19,011 nucleotides of DNA, taken from contig JBBHKE010000496.1 of NCBI GenBank assembly GCA_037447655.1, positions 1-19,011 of the forward strand. The letters run 5' to 3'. This document shows positions 17,543-19,011 of this stretch, piece after piece; position 1 is the stretch's first letter; each line of letters begins with the position of its first letter. The DNA is from Zygnema cylindricum. Its lineage: Eukaryota > Streptophyta > Zygnematophyceae > Zygnematales > Zygnemataceae. The notes beneath the pieces were generated by a model. That model worked only from the letters and a program-made list of their open reading frames with translations. It did no database searches and was not told the origin of the DNA. The translations under genes and the position numbers were made by a program.

Positions 17543-17890
17543 TTTCAAATAGTGTGGCGTACGGTCGGTGTCTCAGCGTGCAAAAATGTACTTTATTAAG
17601 TAAAAAAGTACAAATAATGATTTAGTATAGGCCGTTTTCATGTAATTGCGTTTTAACAAACCGCGTAGTGCAAACGTCATAATGACATGAAACTGTACGT
17701 TTTGTCAGTTTTTGTCAATGAACTTAATTTACAGTGGATATATTCAGCGCCAAAATTTACGCCCAAATTAGAGTTATTGAAAAATTGGAGTAAAATTTAT
17801 TTTTGAAAAAGTTTTATCACACAAATTAGAGTTCATAACTCTAACTATTTTTTATATTTTTTTTACTCTAATCTTTTCTTTACTCTAATT
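17543..17890. other. AT-rich stretch, no gene
   Basis: Contains AGAGTTCATAACTCT (17828-17842), a near-palindrome sharing the TAGAGTTAT word of the element to its left, and several TACTCTAAT words. No coding signal. Confidence 0.6.
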
Positions 17891-18126
17891 ACGATTCGCT
17901 ATTAGTATATCGCTATTAGTGTTAATGTTTTAGTTGCCACTTAAAAGTTAAAACATCTTTCATCCGTACACACTTGTCGGATTATGGATCTGACGGTTGC
18001 GATTAAAAGGTGAGATTATTGAATTTCGATTGGCGATCTCCATTTGAAAACTGGACACGTGTGTACAAATAACAAATGTTTTATGTGCTAAAAAAATTAT
18101 TAACGCTAGTAGCGATACATAGTGTA
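17891..18126. mobile_element. MITE copy D
   Basis: The left part has a doubled ATCGCTATTAG (17894 and 17909). The right end, reverse-complemented, is TACACTATGTATCGCTACTA. Interior AAACATCTTTCATCCGTACAC, TTGTCGGATTATGGATC and CGGTTGCGATTA match copy A in order. It is about 236 bp with no coding capacity. A second element begins only a few bases beyond its right end. Confidence 0.8.
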
Positions 18127-18130
18127 ATCA

Positions 18131-18592
18131 CAGTGTTGTGTATCGGTAAGGTTTTGACAATAACCACTATGTCCCATTTTTTGGCTTGCCGATAATCGAT
18201 ATATTGGCATGGTCCATCAGTATCGCTGCTATCGCGATAAAAAAACAATAATATCGGTATTTTATCTCAACAAAACCGGTACCAATAAATATCGGCGATA
18301 ATATTACGGTTTTTCTTTACAATTAAATGGATAGCTCTACGTTACTAGACCCCCTTTATACAGAGTAGAGAAACATATTGTCATAAGTGGCATACCATGC
18401 TAAATGCAGTAAAAAATACAATACAATATATTATAAAGTACTATTGTGTGGCGTACTACATTTTTTTCTACTTATCTTCGATAGTAATTTGTTGGTCTCG
18501 GAGAAATATATCAGTATCCCCCACCGTTCGATAACCCATAACTATTGGTATCAATTTTATCGCGATGATTTTCTTGCCGATACACAACACTA
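18131..18592. mobile_element. hAT-like non-autonomous inverted-repeat element
   Basis: The left end CAGTGTTGTGTATCGGTAAG and the reverse complement of the right end TAGTGTTGTGTATCGGCAAG agree at 18 of 20 bases. CAGTG-type termini and subterminal words with CGATA/TCGGTA (GCCGATAATCGATAT, ATCGGCGATAATAT) recall hAT elements. No convincing 8-bp target duplication is visible, so the superfamily is inferred. At 462 bp with no transposase it is non-autonomous. Confidence 0.7.
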
Positions 18593-18884
18593 TCAAATAG
18601 TAGCCAAACGGGCGCTAGATATTAAACTACAACAATACCACTTTTCTTCCCATTGCCACGTTATGTTAGCTCGTCTTGAAAATCAAACGCAAATCACTTC
18701 AAGAGCCGATTTTACTTCTAGTAACACCCTAACTACCGAAAAAGTGGTTGTTGATGCTTTGTTTCAACAAAGAGGTTTATTCATACTATGCGCACGCATG
18801 AAACGCCCAAAAAATAATGAATATAAGCACGAAACAAAATTCAAAAGTTTAAAAAATGCGTTGACCGATTTGACTTCGTCATAA
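18387..18884 (+). other. 165-codon open frame over an element boundary, doubtful
   Basis: The first 200 bases lie inside the hAT-like element and use its palindromic subterminal words (for example SITHNYWYQFYRDD). The rest runs outside as QYHFSSHCHVMLARLEN and onward to ALTDLTSS. It matches no family I recognise, has no splice evidence and crosses an inverted repeat, so it is more likely chance than a gene. Confidence 0.2.
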
Positions 18885-19011
18885 AATAAAAAATAATAAA
18901 CAATTAGTCAGAAGTACAACTACAACTAAGGTAGGAGCCCATGTATAAAAATAACGGGTTTTTTATTAGCACGAGGAAGAGTACTCGCTATTTTTTTCAT
19001 TGCCTATCAAT
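18885..19011. other. Right edge, unassigned
   Basis: AT-rich; nothing recognised. Confidence 0.5.

Overview
This is nuclear DNA of a green plant, either a land plant or a streptophyte alga. Three independent signs agree. There is a plant-type cytosolic initiator tRNA-Met. There is a gene for TONNEAU1 (TON1), a centrosomal-type protein of plants. There is an ABHD17-like alpha/beta hydrolase with the plant N-terminal signature MGxVTSSxAAKFAFFPPNPPSY. Introns are spliced GT-AG, about 0.3 to 1.2 kb long, and AT-rich. Species cannot be named from the sequence; divergence of both proteins from the seed-plant forms I know is compatible with a bryophyte, fern or charophyte. No bacterial-type operon, CRISPR or phage signal is present.

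Layout. Positions 1-510 are a CT microsatellite passing into a 64-74 bp minisatellite that runs up to a TON1 splice acceptor. Four internal TON1 exons follow on the + strand (517-643, 1424-1512, 2161-2289, 2632 to about 2788). Upstream exons lie outside the window and the C-terminal exons were not found. From 2.8 to 6.5 kb there is intronic or intergenic DNA with inverted-repeat transposon copies, a 480 bp polypyrimidine tract and an A/C-rich telomere-like tract. From 6.8 to 7.86 kb are two short-period satellites, the second built of about 85 bp units expanded in about 18 bp steps. They abut a dead Ty3/gypsy integrase fragment (7855-8108).

On the - strand a complete five-exon gene (14671 back to 10325) encodes a 271-residue ABHD17-like acyl-protein thioesterase. 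The Ser147/Asp212/His241 triad is intact, and one exon is a 37-nt microexon. Its start lies about 315 bp from the divergent initiator tRNA-Met (14988-15059, + strand). The right 4 kb has no convincing protein gene. It is filled with small non-autonomous transposon copies, perfect palindromes, a tRNA-like Pol III remnant and a hAT-like element.

The two protein genes converge but have no evident functional link: TON1 acts in cortical microtubule and preprophase-band organisation, ABHD17 in removing palmitate from membrane proteins. The main non-genic theme is a family of about 200 bp elements with the terminal motif TACACYGTGWATCGCTATTA. It is present as four long copies plus several fragments, one of the long copies inside an ABHD17 intron.
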